A stretch of DNA of 64,000 bases from Lentisphaeria bacterium (GTDB lineage: Bacteria > Verrucomicrobiota > Lentisphaeria > Victivallales > Victivallaceae). The notes under the pieces were generated by a model. The model was given only the letters and a program-made list of their open reading frames with translations. It did no database searches and was not told the DNA's origin. Both the position numbers and the translations under genes were made by a program. The DNA lies in contig CP091727.1 in the NCBI GenBank assembly GCA_022009855.1, forward strand, positions 4,030,001 through 4,094,000, given 5' to 3'. Below, one piece after another: positions 49,601-59,013 of this stretch (position 1 is its first letter; every line of letters begins with the position of its first letter).

Positions 49601-51941
49601 TATGGAATCATCTGGAACAGATTGTACAATCCCTGCCGGTTCGACTCCTCGAGGTATCCCTGCCAGGCGACCTGCGAGGTCTTGTCAAAAGGATCGAACC
49701 GGACGGTGTCGTAATTCATCTCTCTGATGTGCGCGACATATTGCCCGACCGCACGCGGATTTCCGTAGTAGTAACGCAGACGGTTGAGGGCCGGACTCGA
49801 CCACATCCGCATGCGCATTTTATTGCCGTTCATGCGGAATTCTCCGTTTTCCACCCACGCCTCGCGGAAGCCGAAATCCCGGGCGGGGAAGGTGTCGAGA
49901 ATCCGGTCGTTCTCCCGCAGCGTGACGCTCATCCGATAGAGTTCGGGATGTTCGACATCCCAGAGAACGGGATTCTCCCAGCTTTCCGTGAATACGACGA
50001 GCTGTTCCGCCGAACCATCGAGAATTACCGGCTTCGAGAAGGATTGTCCGGCCGTCCCGCGGTGCTGGAAATCGAATCGGACTGCCGCCCGCCCCCGCCG
50101 CCCCGCCGGGTTTTCGATCCGGGCACGCATTGTCACCGTTTTTTTTCCGGAACGACGGCAGGGCGACCGCCGTTTTCAGAAAGAGTCCGGCGGGGGCATT
50201 TTCCAGCCAGATGTCGTCCAGCGCGATCTCGTTGTGATCGCCGATGCTCGGTGTTCCCTGCCACAGGTTGACGTAGTGGCGGTCCAGGAACAGGGTCAGA
50301 ACATTTTTCCCCTCCCGTGAGAGCTGATCGGTCACGTCCAGACGCCGCTGGTTCGGAATGACCGGAAAGCACTTGAGATCCTGGCGGAATTCGTCGATCA
50401 GCCTGCCGTTGAGGTAGACGCGCCCGGCATCGCCGTTGAGATTGGTGAAATTGAGGTAGATTCGTCCGCTTTGCCGCAGATCGTCGGGCACCCGGAATAC
50501 GCGCTGATACCACGCGGCACGGTACTCGATGAGCCGTCGGTTGTTCCACCGCCAGTTCGCCGGTTCGAGCCGGTCGCCGCCCCGGCGGTAAATCTGATAG
50601 AGAGGCGAACGGAAACTGCCCGGAACGCGCATGTATCCCCATTCACCGGCGGGCGGCGCATAGCTGTAATCATTGACCGGCATCACCCGCCAGTAGCCGT
50701 TCAGCGTTACGCCGCGGCGCACTCCCTCCTCCCGGCGCTGCGCGTCGGCGAGCTCCCACAGCGGTTCCTCGACCGGGTGTTCGGAGAGGTCGGCCAGCCG
50801 CGCGCTCTGTTCCCGGCTCGGCACCGCGGCGGGAGCGGTCAGGGTGACGCCCCCTGCAGCTTCCGCACGTGTCACGGTGCCGAACGGCGCACGGAGCGCG
50901 AGGATTCCCTGTATTGCTCCGTCCAGCTTGAAGGTGAGGATATTCCCGTTCTGCAGCAGTTCGATCTTGTGCAGCTCGTTCAGCTTCAGGGTGTAACTGG
51001 TCTCGACGGTGCGGGTTTCCCCGTCGTTTTCCACAATCATGGAGAGTTTCCCGGAGGCTCCCGTCGCGGTGAACAGAATTCTTTTCTCCGCACTTGATCC
51101 TTGCAGGCGCAGCAGCTCCTTCGGGGCGGGCAGACGTTCCTCCCGGTTGGCGAATGCAAACGCGAGGCCGCCTTCGCTCCGTTCGGCCGGAGTGAGAGAA
51201 ATCTCCACACGCTTCTCCTCCACCCCGCGGGAGCCGAGCGCGAAGATCTCCCCGGGAGTCAGCACCCGGTCGAAAATTCTGATTTCATCGTACACGCCGT
51301 TCCCCACCTGTGCCTTGAAGCGGTCGGTGGATTCAAGGCCGCAATACAGATTGAGACTGATCGGGGTTTCCTGCTTTGCGATGGCGCCGTCGATGACCCG
51401 TTTCCCGACCTCCTTCCCGTTGACGTAAAGGCGAACCTCTCCCCGGGATTGTTCCCAGCTGAATGCAATGTGCGCCCATTCCTCCTGCCGGAGCAGATTT
51501 TTTCTGAGAATCTGCACCTGTCTGGGGGCGCAGACGCTCAGTTCCATGTGGGTTCTGGTCTTCAGAAAGTTGAAGCGGAATCCTTTCCACCGCGAATCGC
51601 GCCCCGAAAGGATCCGGTATTCTGCCGCATCGCTCTCCTTCCAATGCGGCTTGAACCAGAATGAAACGGTGCCGTTGCTGCAGTTCATGGCGGGCAGCCG
51701 GGTGAAGGTGACCGCCGTCACCTGATCGTAGGCGTGACGCTTTTACATCGAGCGCCCTGCCGACGACGCCGGGCTGATAGCCGGCCGGACCGTGTACGAC
51801 GCCGGCCGCGATCTTCCGCCCTCCAGGCCCGATGACATCCGCCGAATCATCCATCGGGATGTAGAAAACCGGCTCCGCCGCCGTGAGAGAGCACGAAAAC
51901 AAGAGGGCCAGTCCTGCCGGGAGAAATTTCAACCGGCGCAT
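46614..51941 (-). CDS. Giant secreted GH2-like glycoside hydrolase (five frame breaks)
   Basis: About 1,775 residues if restored. Signal peptide MRRLKFLPAGLALLFSCSLT then AAEP; a LamG/concanavalin-like domain (CSNGTVSFWFKPHWKE, VYDEIRIFDRVLTPGEI); GH2 sugar-binding domain (VRRGVTLNGYWRVMPVNDYS, WYQRVFRVPDDLR); Ig-like region; TIM barrel (FGFREAWVENGEFRMNGNKM, YGNHPSILMWYTDFN); then a Rossmann-like region (CRLLIIGCHALKKANPELL) and a second sugar-binding domain (YAWYRCTIRIPESWRG). The usual GH2 'GNE' acid/base motif is replaced by YTDFN. Breaks: 51741-51744, 50139-50146, 48713-48717, 47419-47420 and 46664-46669. The last gene of the module headed by the TIM-barrel gene at 55358. Confidence 0.72.
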
Positions 51942-52052
51942 CTCAGCCGACCGGTTCCTGCCGCTGTATGCTGCCGCGGCCATGCCGGTCGAGTTGCCGT
52001 GTCCGGGAGAGAGAGAAATGTTCGCAATCAATTTTTCACCTGTCGCTTGCTG

Positions 52053-53441
52053 TTATTGCATCCCGGCGAAACCGCCGGAGAGGTTGTCCGGAATTGTGAC
52101 TCCGGGCGGGAGCCGGGTGCCGTAGAGGCAGAGAAGGACCGAACGGCCGCGGAATGTGACGCTGCTGCCGGGAGCAGGAATCTCCGCAAGGGAGGAATGG
52201 GTCTGATCCAGAAGGTAAAAGTGAGCCTCTGCGGCGGGAACTCCGGTAAATTCCAGTTCAACGGTGCGCTCCTGTTCCAGATTGTTGACGAGGATGGCTG
52301 CCGCGGAGTCCGACGTGCCGCGCCCGGCACATACGAACAGCTGTTCCCCGGTCGCCGCGGAGAAAACCTCCTGTTTCTGCTTATACACTTCGTTGAACGC
52401 CTTGAACGCATAAAACGTCGGCGCCGGGAACAGGCTGGGAAAATAGAACAGTCCTCCGTAGGGGCCCGTTCGGTGCCGCGTCATAATAACAGGCGCTCTC
52501 CACCGCGTTACTCTGCATGACGCAGAAGTTCCCTGCGGCGAAAGCCGCACCCGGCATTTCCTTGCGCAATACGCCGTTGATGTTGCCCGGGAGGTGCCGG
52601 TCGGCATAATTCCACTCATCGATGAAGAGCGCCGTGTCGGGGAATCCCGCCTCATCCAGACGTCTTCTGGCATAGCGGACGTGGACGCCGATTTCATTCG
52701 GATCGGTCGAGTAGAGGTGGAAGGAGAAGAAATCCATCACACAGGCAGTTTCAGGGGCGCTGACATACCGGAGGAAGGCCTCGAACCAGGCGGGCAGACT
52801 CTTCATCAACGCATTCAGTTCCGACTCCGGCCGGGTGAGGTGATAGAATCCGCATCCGGCATAGCCGCCCAAACGGAGATGAGGGAAGCGCTGTTTCAGA
52901 TAGTTTGTGCTGGTACGGTACAGTTCGAAGAACTGCTCCCGGCTGCCGAGCCAGCAGTCGGGGTTGTCCGGCTCATTCCAGATCTCCCAGCAGGTGATGT
53001 TGAAGTGAAATCCGTCGGCCCAGCCCTCGTTGTAATGCAGAATCACATGTTCGCAGATCTTCGCCCATTTCAGCGGATCGGCGGGCGGCTGAATGCGGTA
53101 GGCCCTGATCTTGTGCCACCCTTCGATCGTGACGCCGAGTCGGTATAAAATCTCCATTCCCGACGCGTGGATTGTCTGAAGGTAGGCATCCGTGAAGGCG
53201 AAATCATACGAGGCGGGGTCGTCGGCATCGGCATCGAAGTCGCGGAACAGATTCGGAATATCGACCAGCGTGTTGCGCCCGTAGGCGCCGCCGCAGTCAT
53301 GGAGGCGTACGCAGGGGGGCGCCCGTCTCCATCAGGGGAGTCCATTCGCCCGTCATACTTCGGTTCCGGACGGTTGACTCCGTGGAGCGGTTTGATGGTT
53401 TTTCCGGTTTGTTCGGCGAAATTGATCTGAATGCAATCCAT
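52053..53441 (-). CDS. GH39-like clan GH-A glycoside hydrolase (two frame breaks)
   Basis: About 462 residues, no signal peptide. MDCIQINFAEQTGKTIKPLH then, restored, VRLHDCGGAYGRNTLVDIPN; ITCWEIWNEPDNPDCW with acid/base Glu; VMDFFSFHLYSTDP; ALFIDEWNYADRHLPG with nucleophile Glu; and a C-terminal beta domain ending NLSGGFAGMQ. Breaks near 53300-53330 and at the G4 run 52461-52464 (one extra). Start at 53441 follows GGAGAG. It resembles the enzyme at 42165-43487 in layout (RLHD, WEIWNEPD, EW pairs) and both modules pair it with a pseudopilin. Confidence 0.78.
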
Positions 53442-53494
53442 GTATACTCTCCGGCGATGACTGTTTTTCCCATTTCCCGACACCGGTCACCGGA

Positions 53495-54292
53495 TCAATA
53501 CGGACACCAGCCCGGTGTGCTCGGGTGGTTGGTGGAGTAGGCGGTGCCGTCAACCGTCTGTGAACTGCGCCGCGCCACGTGTCCGTCGAAAAAGGTGATG
53601 TTGGTGTCGCCGTTGGCATGGCGGTAGGCCACCCGTTCCCCGGTGTTGTTGAGCCACTGCAGATAGGAGCTGACGTTTCTGCCGACCCGTCCGTTGGAGG
53701 TGCCTTCCATAAAACCGAATCCGGCGGAGGGCTTGGGGATCTTGTTGAGGCGGAAGATCGTCCACTCCGCCGGATTGGAGCTGCTGCCCTGCTGTTTCTC
53801 GCCGTTTCCGCCCCAGGGCAGAGCGTAGATCATGGAGATATCCACCCAGGTTATCTTGGAGAGGTTCGGATTGGGATCGTTGTGGTTCTGCGTATTCTCC
53901 GGGCATACGGCCGACCGGAGAACGTATTGGGGATAATCCTTCACGCGCGGAAAATTGCAGAGTTCGGCAAACGCCATGTTGGAGGAGAACCACTTCTTCG
54001 ACGACTCTCCCGCCAGCGGCGAATCCTTCCGGTAGGGGACCCAGAATTCATTGTAGGTCGAGGCATATTGCGTTGCGCCGGTTCCCAGCGTTTTCATCGC
54101 GTTCATGCAGCTGATGGTTCGCGCTTTCCCCCTTGCCTTGTTCAGCGCGGGCAGCAGCAGACTCGCGAGGATCGCGATAATCGCGATAACGATCAGGAGT
54201 TCTATCAGCGTAAATGCACGTCTTCCGTTTCCGACATGGGATTTCCTCCGGTCGGACACGACATGTTCAGATTGTTCTTTCTGCTGTACCAT
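53495..54292 (-). CDS. Pseudopilin-like protein with prepilin N-terminus
   Basis: 265 residues, frame intact: the only complete copy of this type in the window. The leader is long (VVSDRRKSHVGNGRRAFTLI); the helix ELLIVIAIIAILASLLLPAL is followed by NKARGKARTISCMNAMKTLG. The soluble domain contains VPYRKDSPLAGESSKKWF and SAVCPENTQNHND; it ends with YRHANGDTNITFFDGHVARR, an H-X10-DG element. The second ATG (54292) is chosen because AGGAG is 5 bases away. Between the TIM-barrel gene (upstream) and GH39 gene (downstream). Confidence 0.88.
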   Translation of the reverse strand: MVQQKEQSEHVVSDRRKSHVGNGRRAFTLIELLIVIAIIAILASLLLPALNKARGKARTISCMNAMKTLGTGATQYASTYNEFWVPYRKDSPLAGESSKKWFSSNMAFAELCNFPRVKDYPQYVLRSAVCPENTQNHNDPNPNLSKITWVDISMIYALPWGGNGEKQQGSSSNPAEWTIFRLNKIPKPSAGFGFMEGTSNGRVGRNVSSYLQWLNNTGERVAYRHANGDTNITFFDGHVARRSSQTVDGTAYSTNHPSTPGWCPY

Positions 54293-54362
54293 CATTTCTC
54301 CTGTATTTTGATTTCTGGAAGCGGCGAAATTTTCTCTGGAATGCATCATGGCAGCATTGCGG

Positions 54363-55358
54363 TTAGAGCGGCTGGAGTTCCTCCTCTTTTTTCTTGACCG
54401 GTTTCGATGAAGTGTTCCGATAGAGTTTCCGGATGACCTCCATGGTGATCCGGTGCGCGGTTTCCGGCTGTTCGTTGTTGTGGGCGTAGTAGTAACACGC
54501 CAGATGGTCCGGCTGGGCCGACAGCAGGAAGAGTTCCAGATTTTCGGCGAAGATGTCATGCTGCGACGCCGGCAGGAGCATGTTTTCAATCAGAGCGAAG
54601 GTGCCGCAGTGATGTTCCGCGGCCTCCTGCCGGGTTCTGGGCCAGCTTTCCCAGAGGTATGGTTTGTGCTTGGTCGGCGCTTCATGAAAATAGCTCTGCA
54701 GACAGAGCCCGCCGTCGAATCCCGTATAATTCAGCCCGGGCAGGGCGGAGCAGAGACGGGTGAACAGCGGGTTGGTTACGGGCATGTTGAAGAGAGTGAC
54801 GATCAGTTCCGGACGGATTTCGCGCGCCGCGTCGGTCCATTCCCCGATCAACTCCGCGAAGCTGCGGCAGAGACACTCGACGTCGTATTCCTCTCCGAAT
54901 GCGGCGAGTGTGGCGGGATGGCGTGTCATCCGGTCGGCTTCCTTCGGTTCATCCCAGATGATGCCGTCCAGATCATATTCCCGCATCAGCGTCCGGATGA
55001 ACTCGAGGCTCCATTTGCGGAATTCCGGGGATTCGACACAGGCGACGCCCGGATTTTCCGGCAGAGCTGCCGCAGGATTGGCGGTCAGCCACAGGCTGCT
55101 CATCAGCGGCGCGCCGGCCAGACGGCCGCCGAGTCGGCTCGGAACGACGAACACCTTGAGACCGGCCCGGTGGGCTGCCGCAATCTGCATCTCGAAGGTG
55201 CGTCTGGCGTAGCGCATTTCACTCTCGCTGAAGGAGAGGGCGACCGCGTCGAAGCCGAGTTCTTCCATTTCTCCGAAACATTCGGCCCATTGGTGCGGAA
55301 TGACTGTCCAGTTGCCGTAACTCAGACAATATGCGGTCAGGAGTTTGCCGCGGTTCAT
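54363..55358 (-). CDS. TIM-barrel protein, putative glycoside-hydrolase-like, function unknown
   Basis: 331 residues, frame intact, no signal peptide. Barrel-type elements: GFDAVALSFSESEMRYA, LKVFVVPSRLGGRLAG, DLDGIIWDEPKEADRMT (acidic pair where a catalytic Glu could lie), RPELIVTLFNMPVTNP and LNYTGFDGG. I do not recognise a named family with certainty; similar proteins are annotated as hypothetical glycosyl hydrolase-like. First gene of the operon leading to pseudopilin, GH39 and GH2, and divergent from an AraC gene at 55450. Minus-strand TATAAT at 55412-55417 lies 54 bases before its start. Confidence 0.65.
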   Translation of the reverse strand: MNRGKLLTAYCLSYGNWTVIPHQWAECFGEMEELGFDAVALSFSESEMRYARRTFEMQIAAAHRAGLKVFVVPSRLGGRLAGAPLMSSLWLTANPAAALPENPGVACVESPEFRKWSLEFIRTLMREYDLDGIIWDEPKEADRMTRHPATLAAFGEEYDVECLCRSFAELIGEWTDAAREIRPELIVTLFNMPVTNPLFTRLCSALPGLNYTGFDGGLCLQSYFHEAPTKHKPYLWESWPRTRQEAAEHHCGTFALIENMLLPASQHDIFAENLELFLLSAQPDHLACYYYAHNNEQPETAHRITMEVIRKLYRNTSSKPVKKKEEELQPL

Positions 55359-55411
55359 ATCGTATTTTTCTCCTGTTTCCCGGAATTTGAATTGTTTTTG
55401 TTTCCGGTTAT

Positions 55412-55417
55412 ATTATA
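55412..55417 (-). promoter_or_regulatory. -10 element of the TIM-barrel/pseudopilin/GH operon
   Basis: TATAAT on the minus strand within TTATATTATATATG, in the 91-bp divergent spacer. No recognisable -35; same arrangement as in the other modules. Confidence 0.45.
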
Positions 55418-55449
55418 TATGATTTTAAAAATTAATCAATAGAGATCGC

Positions 55450-56322
55450 ATGAAAAATTCAGTCTCCACTATACAAAAATCGGTCAATAATCTGGAATAC
55501 ATCCCGCGGGTGCTGCAGACGCCGCTTCACGTCGAACGCATCGGTTATATTCAGGACAAGACCGAATTGATCGACCGTTGCTTCGTCCTGCCCAGCGTGC
55601 TGTTCATCTTCGACGGCTGCGGCATTCTGGAGGAGAACGGCACCCGGGTGAATCTGACGGCGCCTTTCCTGGTATGGAACTGGCCGGGAGAATATAAGAG
55701 ATACTGGCCGACGCCGGTGTGGGATGAGCTGTACATCGGATTCCGGGAGGGGGCGGAAAAGGAGCTGAGAAGTTTTTTCGCACCGAAATTTTTCCGGAAG
55801 GGGATCCTGCCGATTCCGCGCCCTGCCGACTGCATCCGCCATCTGACTGAACTGCAGAAGGCGATGAATACACCCACTCTCCCCGGCGCGGCCGATCGGA
55901 TCGATCAACTGACGATCCAGCTGCTGCTGGAAGCCGTCTATCCGCAGCAGGAGGAGCATCTGAACCGGAATGAGAAGATCATCCTGAGCATCACGGAATA
56001 CATGCAGTCCCATTTCCGCAGCGATATCGACCTGAGTCTGCTTGCGGAGGATTACGGCTGGTCCTATTCCACCTTTCAGCGTCAATGGCGCCGCCAATAC
56101 TCCTGCTCCCCGATTCAATATCTGCGCAGACTGCGCAATTCGGAAGCTCTTTACCTGTTGCGGGAGAGTACGTTGACAATTGGCGACATCGCGAAGGAAC
56201 TGGGGTTCCGCAATCAATTTTACTTTGCAAAATTCTTCCGCGACATGAATGGCACGTCGCCCTCCGAATTCCGGACAGTTCAACGGGCAGCCGCCGCGGA
56301 CCGGGCAAAACAGCATGGATGA
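55450..56322 (+). CDS. AraC-family transcriptional regulator
   Basis: 290 residues, frame intact. The sensing domain includes SVLFIFDGCGILEENGTRV and FLVWNWPGEYKRYWP; the DNA-binding domain contains IDLSLLAEDYGWSYSTFQRQW and LTIGDIAKELGFRNQFYFAKFFR, ending TSPSEFRTVQ. Divergent from the operon running from 55358 down to 46614 and its likely activator. Confidence 0.92.
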   Translation: MKNSVSTIQKSVNNLEYIPRVLQTPLHVERIGYIQDKTELIDRCFVLPSVLFIFDGCGILEENGTRVNLTAPFLVWNWPGEYKRYWPTPVWDELYIGFREGAEKELRSFFAPKFFRKGILPIPRPADCIRHLTELQKAMNTPTLPGAADRIDQLTIQLLLEAVYPQQEEHLNRNEKIILSITEYMQSHFRSDIDLSLLAEDYGWSYSTFQRQWRRQYSCSPIQYLRRLRNSEALYLLRESTLTIGDIAKELGFRNQFYFAKFFRDMNGTSPSEFRTVQRAAAADRAKQHG

Positions 56323-56381
56323 TGCACCCGTGCTCCCGGGGCAGGGGACGAAATGAAATGCAGGGAATTCCCCTCCTGTAT

Positions 56382-58050
56382 TTTACCGGTTATGTGTTCT
56401 GCGTAATGCGTTAAACGCTTTATAATTAACGACTTTTGAGTCGTTTGCCCTTGAAAATTCCTCCTCTTGGTGATATATTGTAATATCTTGCGGGACAACA
56501 ATTAACCACTCAAAAAGAGGAAAAATATGATGCAAAATTCACTGTTTTATGACTACTACGGCCTAATCGATTCGTGCCCATTCCTGAAAAAAATACGATG
56601 CACTTTTCCGCGCTTTCGATCTGATCTACGACCAGCCGGATTTTCCCGAACTCGGCCGCCGTGGCTATCGGCGTTCCGCCTATTTCAAGGCGCTGATCTA
56701 CAAACAATCGGCTCACATCAAATGCATTTCCGACCTGGTCCGGGATCTGGAAAGCCGTCCGATCCTTGCCGAAATGTGCGGTTTCAACCCAGGCCGGATT
56801 CCCGATGCGTCCCGTTTTTCGCGCTTCCTGACCGATACGAATAACTCCGAAATCGAAACTTTTTTCATACTTCCGGCAAACTGCTGGTTGAAAAAGGCAT
56901 CGCCACGCTGGAGGTCATTATGGCCGATTCTAAACCGATCAAGGCCAACACCAAGCACAACAATCCCAAGAATCCCAACCGTAAGCTCGACAAAGCCACC
57001 AAGATCAAGCGCAATCCCATGGCAACGCTCAGTTATTATTCCTACATCAAACAACCGAGCGGCGATAAGAAGAAAACCTTTACCTGGTTCTGGGGCTACC
57101 GTACCCACGTCCTGCTCAGCGGTGAGGGTATTCCTCTTATCGAAGTTACCCTGCCGAACAACCGCACCGACGGCAAAGTAGCCAAGGCGCTACTGAAAAA
57201 GTTCGTGCGAATCTACGGTCAGAAAAAAAGGGCGCATCTTTCTCGGCGATGCCGGATACGATGACCGCGAACTTTATAACTTCATTGTCGAAAAACTTAA
57301 AGCCGAACCGTTCATTCCGTTGAACCGCCGCAATCAGCAGCCGGACAAAACCGTGGGGCCGCACGGACTGCCGCTGTGTCAGGCCGGTCTGGAAATGAAA
57401 TTTTACGGCATCAGCCCGGATGGAGCCCGAACCCGCAAGAAATTTCGTTGTCCGATTGTCGCCGGGACCAAACGGGAAAAGGCCGCTTTACCGCCGCAAT
57501 GCCCAATCGACCATGACCATTTCTGTACCGGCAAATGTTACGGCTGTACCGCCTATATCGACATTACCGATGATCATCGCAGCCAGGTGCCCAGAGAGTC
57601 GAAACGCTTTAAGGACACCTATAAATGCCGGACTGAAGCGGAACGTTATTTCTCCCGCCTCGGGCCTCGCGAAGTCGAGGAAATGTCGCAGTACAAATAC
57701 CGCGCCATCCGCAACCAGATGACCATCGCGCACTTGACTCTGAGCTTAACCGCCGTGGCCGCCGCGTTGGTTCTGGAGCAACCGGATAAAATCCGTTGCT
57801 ACAAAACTTTGCCGACGCCGCTTAGCTTCGCCTGTCATAAAAAAGTAAATTTGTCAAACAACACGCATTGTTGCCAATGCAGGATGGCTTACGCCTAAAT
57901 TTTCAAGTTTTCAGTACCAAATCCGGCCTTTCGGGCCGTTTTTACCGCCAAACAAAATTTTCTCAGCGTTTCCGCCGCAAATCAGGTTCCGGCTCGTCGC
58001 CGAGTCAACGTTTTTCTCTTATTTCGCACGAGTCATTTACCGGTTATGTG
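56382..58050. mobile_element. Insertion sequence with DDE transposase, flanked by 15-bp direct repeats
   Basis: A DDE transposase gene (56527-57898) lies between two copies of TTTACCGGTTATGTG, at 56382-56396 and 58036-58050. The direct repeats may be a long target duplication or a repeat inside which the element sits; clear terminal inverted repeats were not found by eye. The non-coding ends are 56397-56526 (hairpins GCGTTAAACGC and CGACTTTTGAGTCG) and 57899-58035 (TTTCGGGCCG stem). Lower GC than the surrounding genes fits a transferred element. Confidence 0.6.
56527..57898 (+). CDS. DDE transposase of the IS4/IS5/IS1182 superfamily (three frame breaks)
   Basis: About 457 residues. N-terminal DUF772-like region: MMQNSLFYDYYGLIDSCPFL, then RRSAYFKALIYKQSAHIKCI. 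The RNase H-like core has first Asp in IMADSKPIKANTKHN, second in IFLGDAGYDDRELYNF and the Glu in CRTEAERYFSRLG, spaced as in DDE transposases. A cysteine cluster (CTGKCYGC) lies before the Glu. Breaks: A7 at 56587-56593 (one extra), T6 at 56870-56875 (one short) and A7 at 57223-57229 (one extra). The family cannot be settled by eye. Inactive as written unless the breaks are errors. Confidence 0.8.
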
Positions 58051-58212
58051 CGGCGGAAGCGGCTGCCGACCGGCGAATGTGTCTGGGCTGCGGCTGGGGG
58101 GCAGGCGCTCTTCATGACGGGAATCCGTAAGTGAACTTGTATTTTTGCGATCCGGTATTCTATTATAACTTGAGCAGGACAGGTCTGTTTTTTGTCGAAA
58201 GGGAATGCCGGA
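57899..58212. other. Spacer: right end of the insertion sequence and AraC leader
   Basis: This 314-bp stretch holds no credible gene. 57899-58050 belongs to the insertion sequence and its direct repeat. The last 100 bases precede the AraC gene and include TATTATAACT (near 58160) as a weak -10 candidate and AAAGGGAA as a ribosome site. Confidence 0.5.
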
Positions 58213-59005
58213 ATGGATTATTATGACGATCTCTTTTTTCGCCCTTGCCACGCCGGTGCCGGATTTTCACCGTCGCACCCATGTGCCGATCTATTACGGG
58301 ATCCAGTTCAACCGCTCCGGCCGGCTCCGGCTCCGCATCGGCGACGGCGAAATGCTCGACCTCGAAGGCGCCTGGGTCTTCATTACCCATCCCGGCTGCC
58401 GCTTCGAATATGAACTTGCCGGAGCGAGGCCCCACCACTACCGGGTGATCTGCTTCAACGGCGCCGCCGTCGGCCGCTACATCGAGCACGGCCTGCTGCC
58501 GATGGCGCCGGAACCGATCCGGATCACCCATGTCGACCGCTTCCGGCAGGCGATGGAGGAGACCAGCGAGGCGATTCATGCCGGTCCTGCTTCACATGCG
58601 CGAGCCGCGTGGCTCTTCGAGGGATTGTTGCTCCAGCTCCACGAACAGGCCCCCGCGCGGCGGCTTCAGGCGTGGCAGCTGCCGCTGCTCGACGAACTCG
58701 GCGACGCGATGCGCCGCCATCCGGAACAGGAGTGGAACTTCGTCGACGCCGCCACCCGGCTCCACGTCGGGCTGACTCATTTCCGGCGGCTGTTCCGGCA
58801 GTACTTCGGCTCATCGCCCCAGCAGTTCCTGATCCGGCTCCGGCTGGAACAGGCCGCACGGATGCTGATCTCCTCCCGTGAGACGCTCGCCGCCGTCGCC
58901 GAAGCGGTCGGAATCGGTGACGAATACTATTTCTCCCACCTCTTCAAACAGCGCTACGGGGTGTCGCCCGGCGCCTACCGCCGGGAATTTTATCGGAGCG
59001 AGTGA
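58213..59005 (+). CDS. AraC-family transcriptional regulator (one frame break)
   Basis: About 264 residues. Start MDYYDDLFFALATPVPDF, obtained by removing one T from the T6 run 58234-58239, then HVPIYYGIQFNRSGRLRLRI as in the paralogue at 8712. The DNA-binding domain has LHVGLTHFRRLFRQYFGSSP and LAAVAEAVGIGDEYYFSHLFK, ending SPGAYRREFYRSE. As written, an ATG at 58205 opens the main frame with a different N-terminus. No divergent sugar operon remains next to it: an insertion sequence lies upstream and MtaB is convergent, so its target may have been displaced. Confidence 0.85.
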
Positions 59006-59013
59006 GGGTGCCG

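Noticed and set aside
47333..50271. Plus-strand frames of about 390-420 codons
   Set aside because: Antisense shadows of the GH2-like gene without recognisable protein features.
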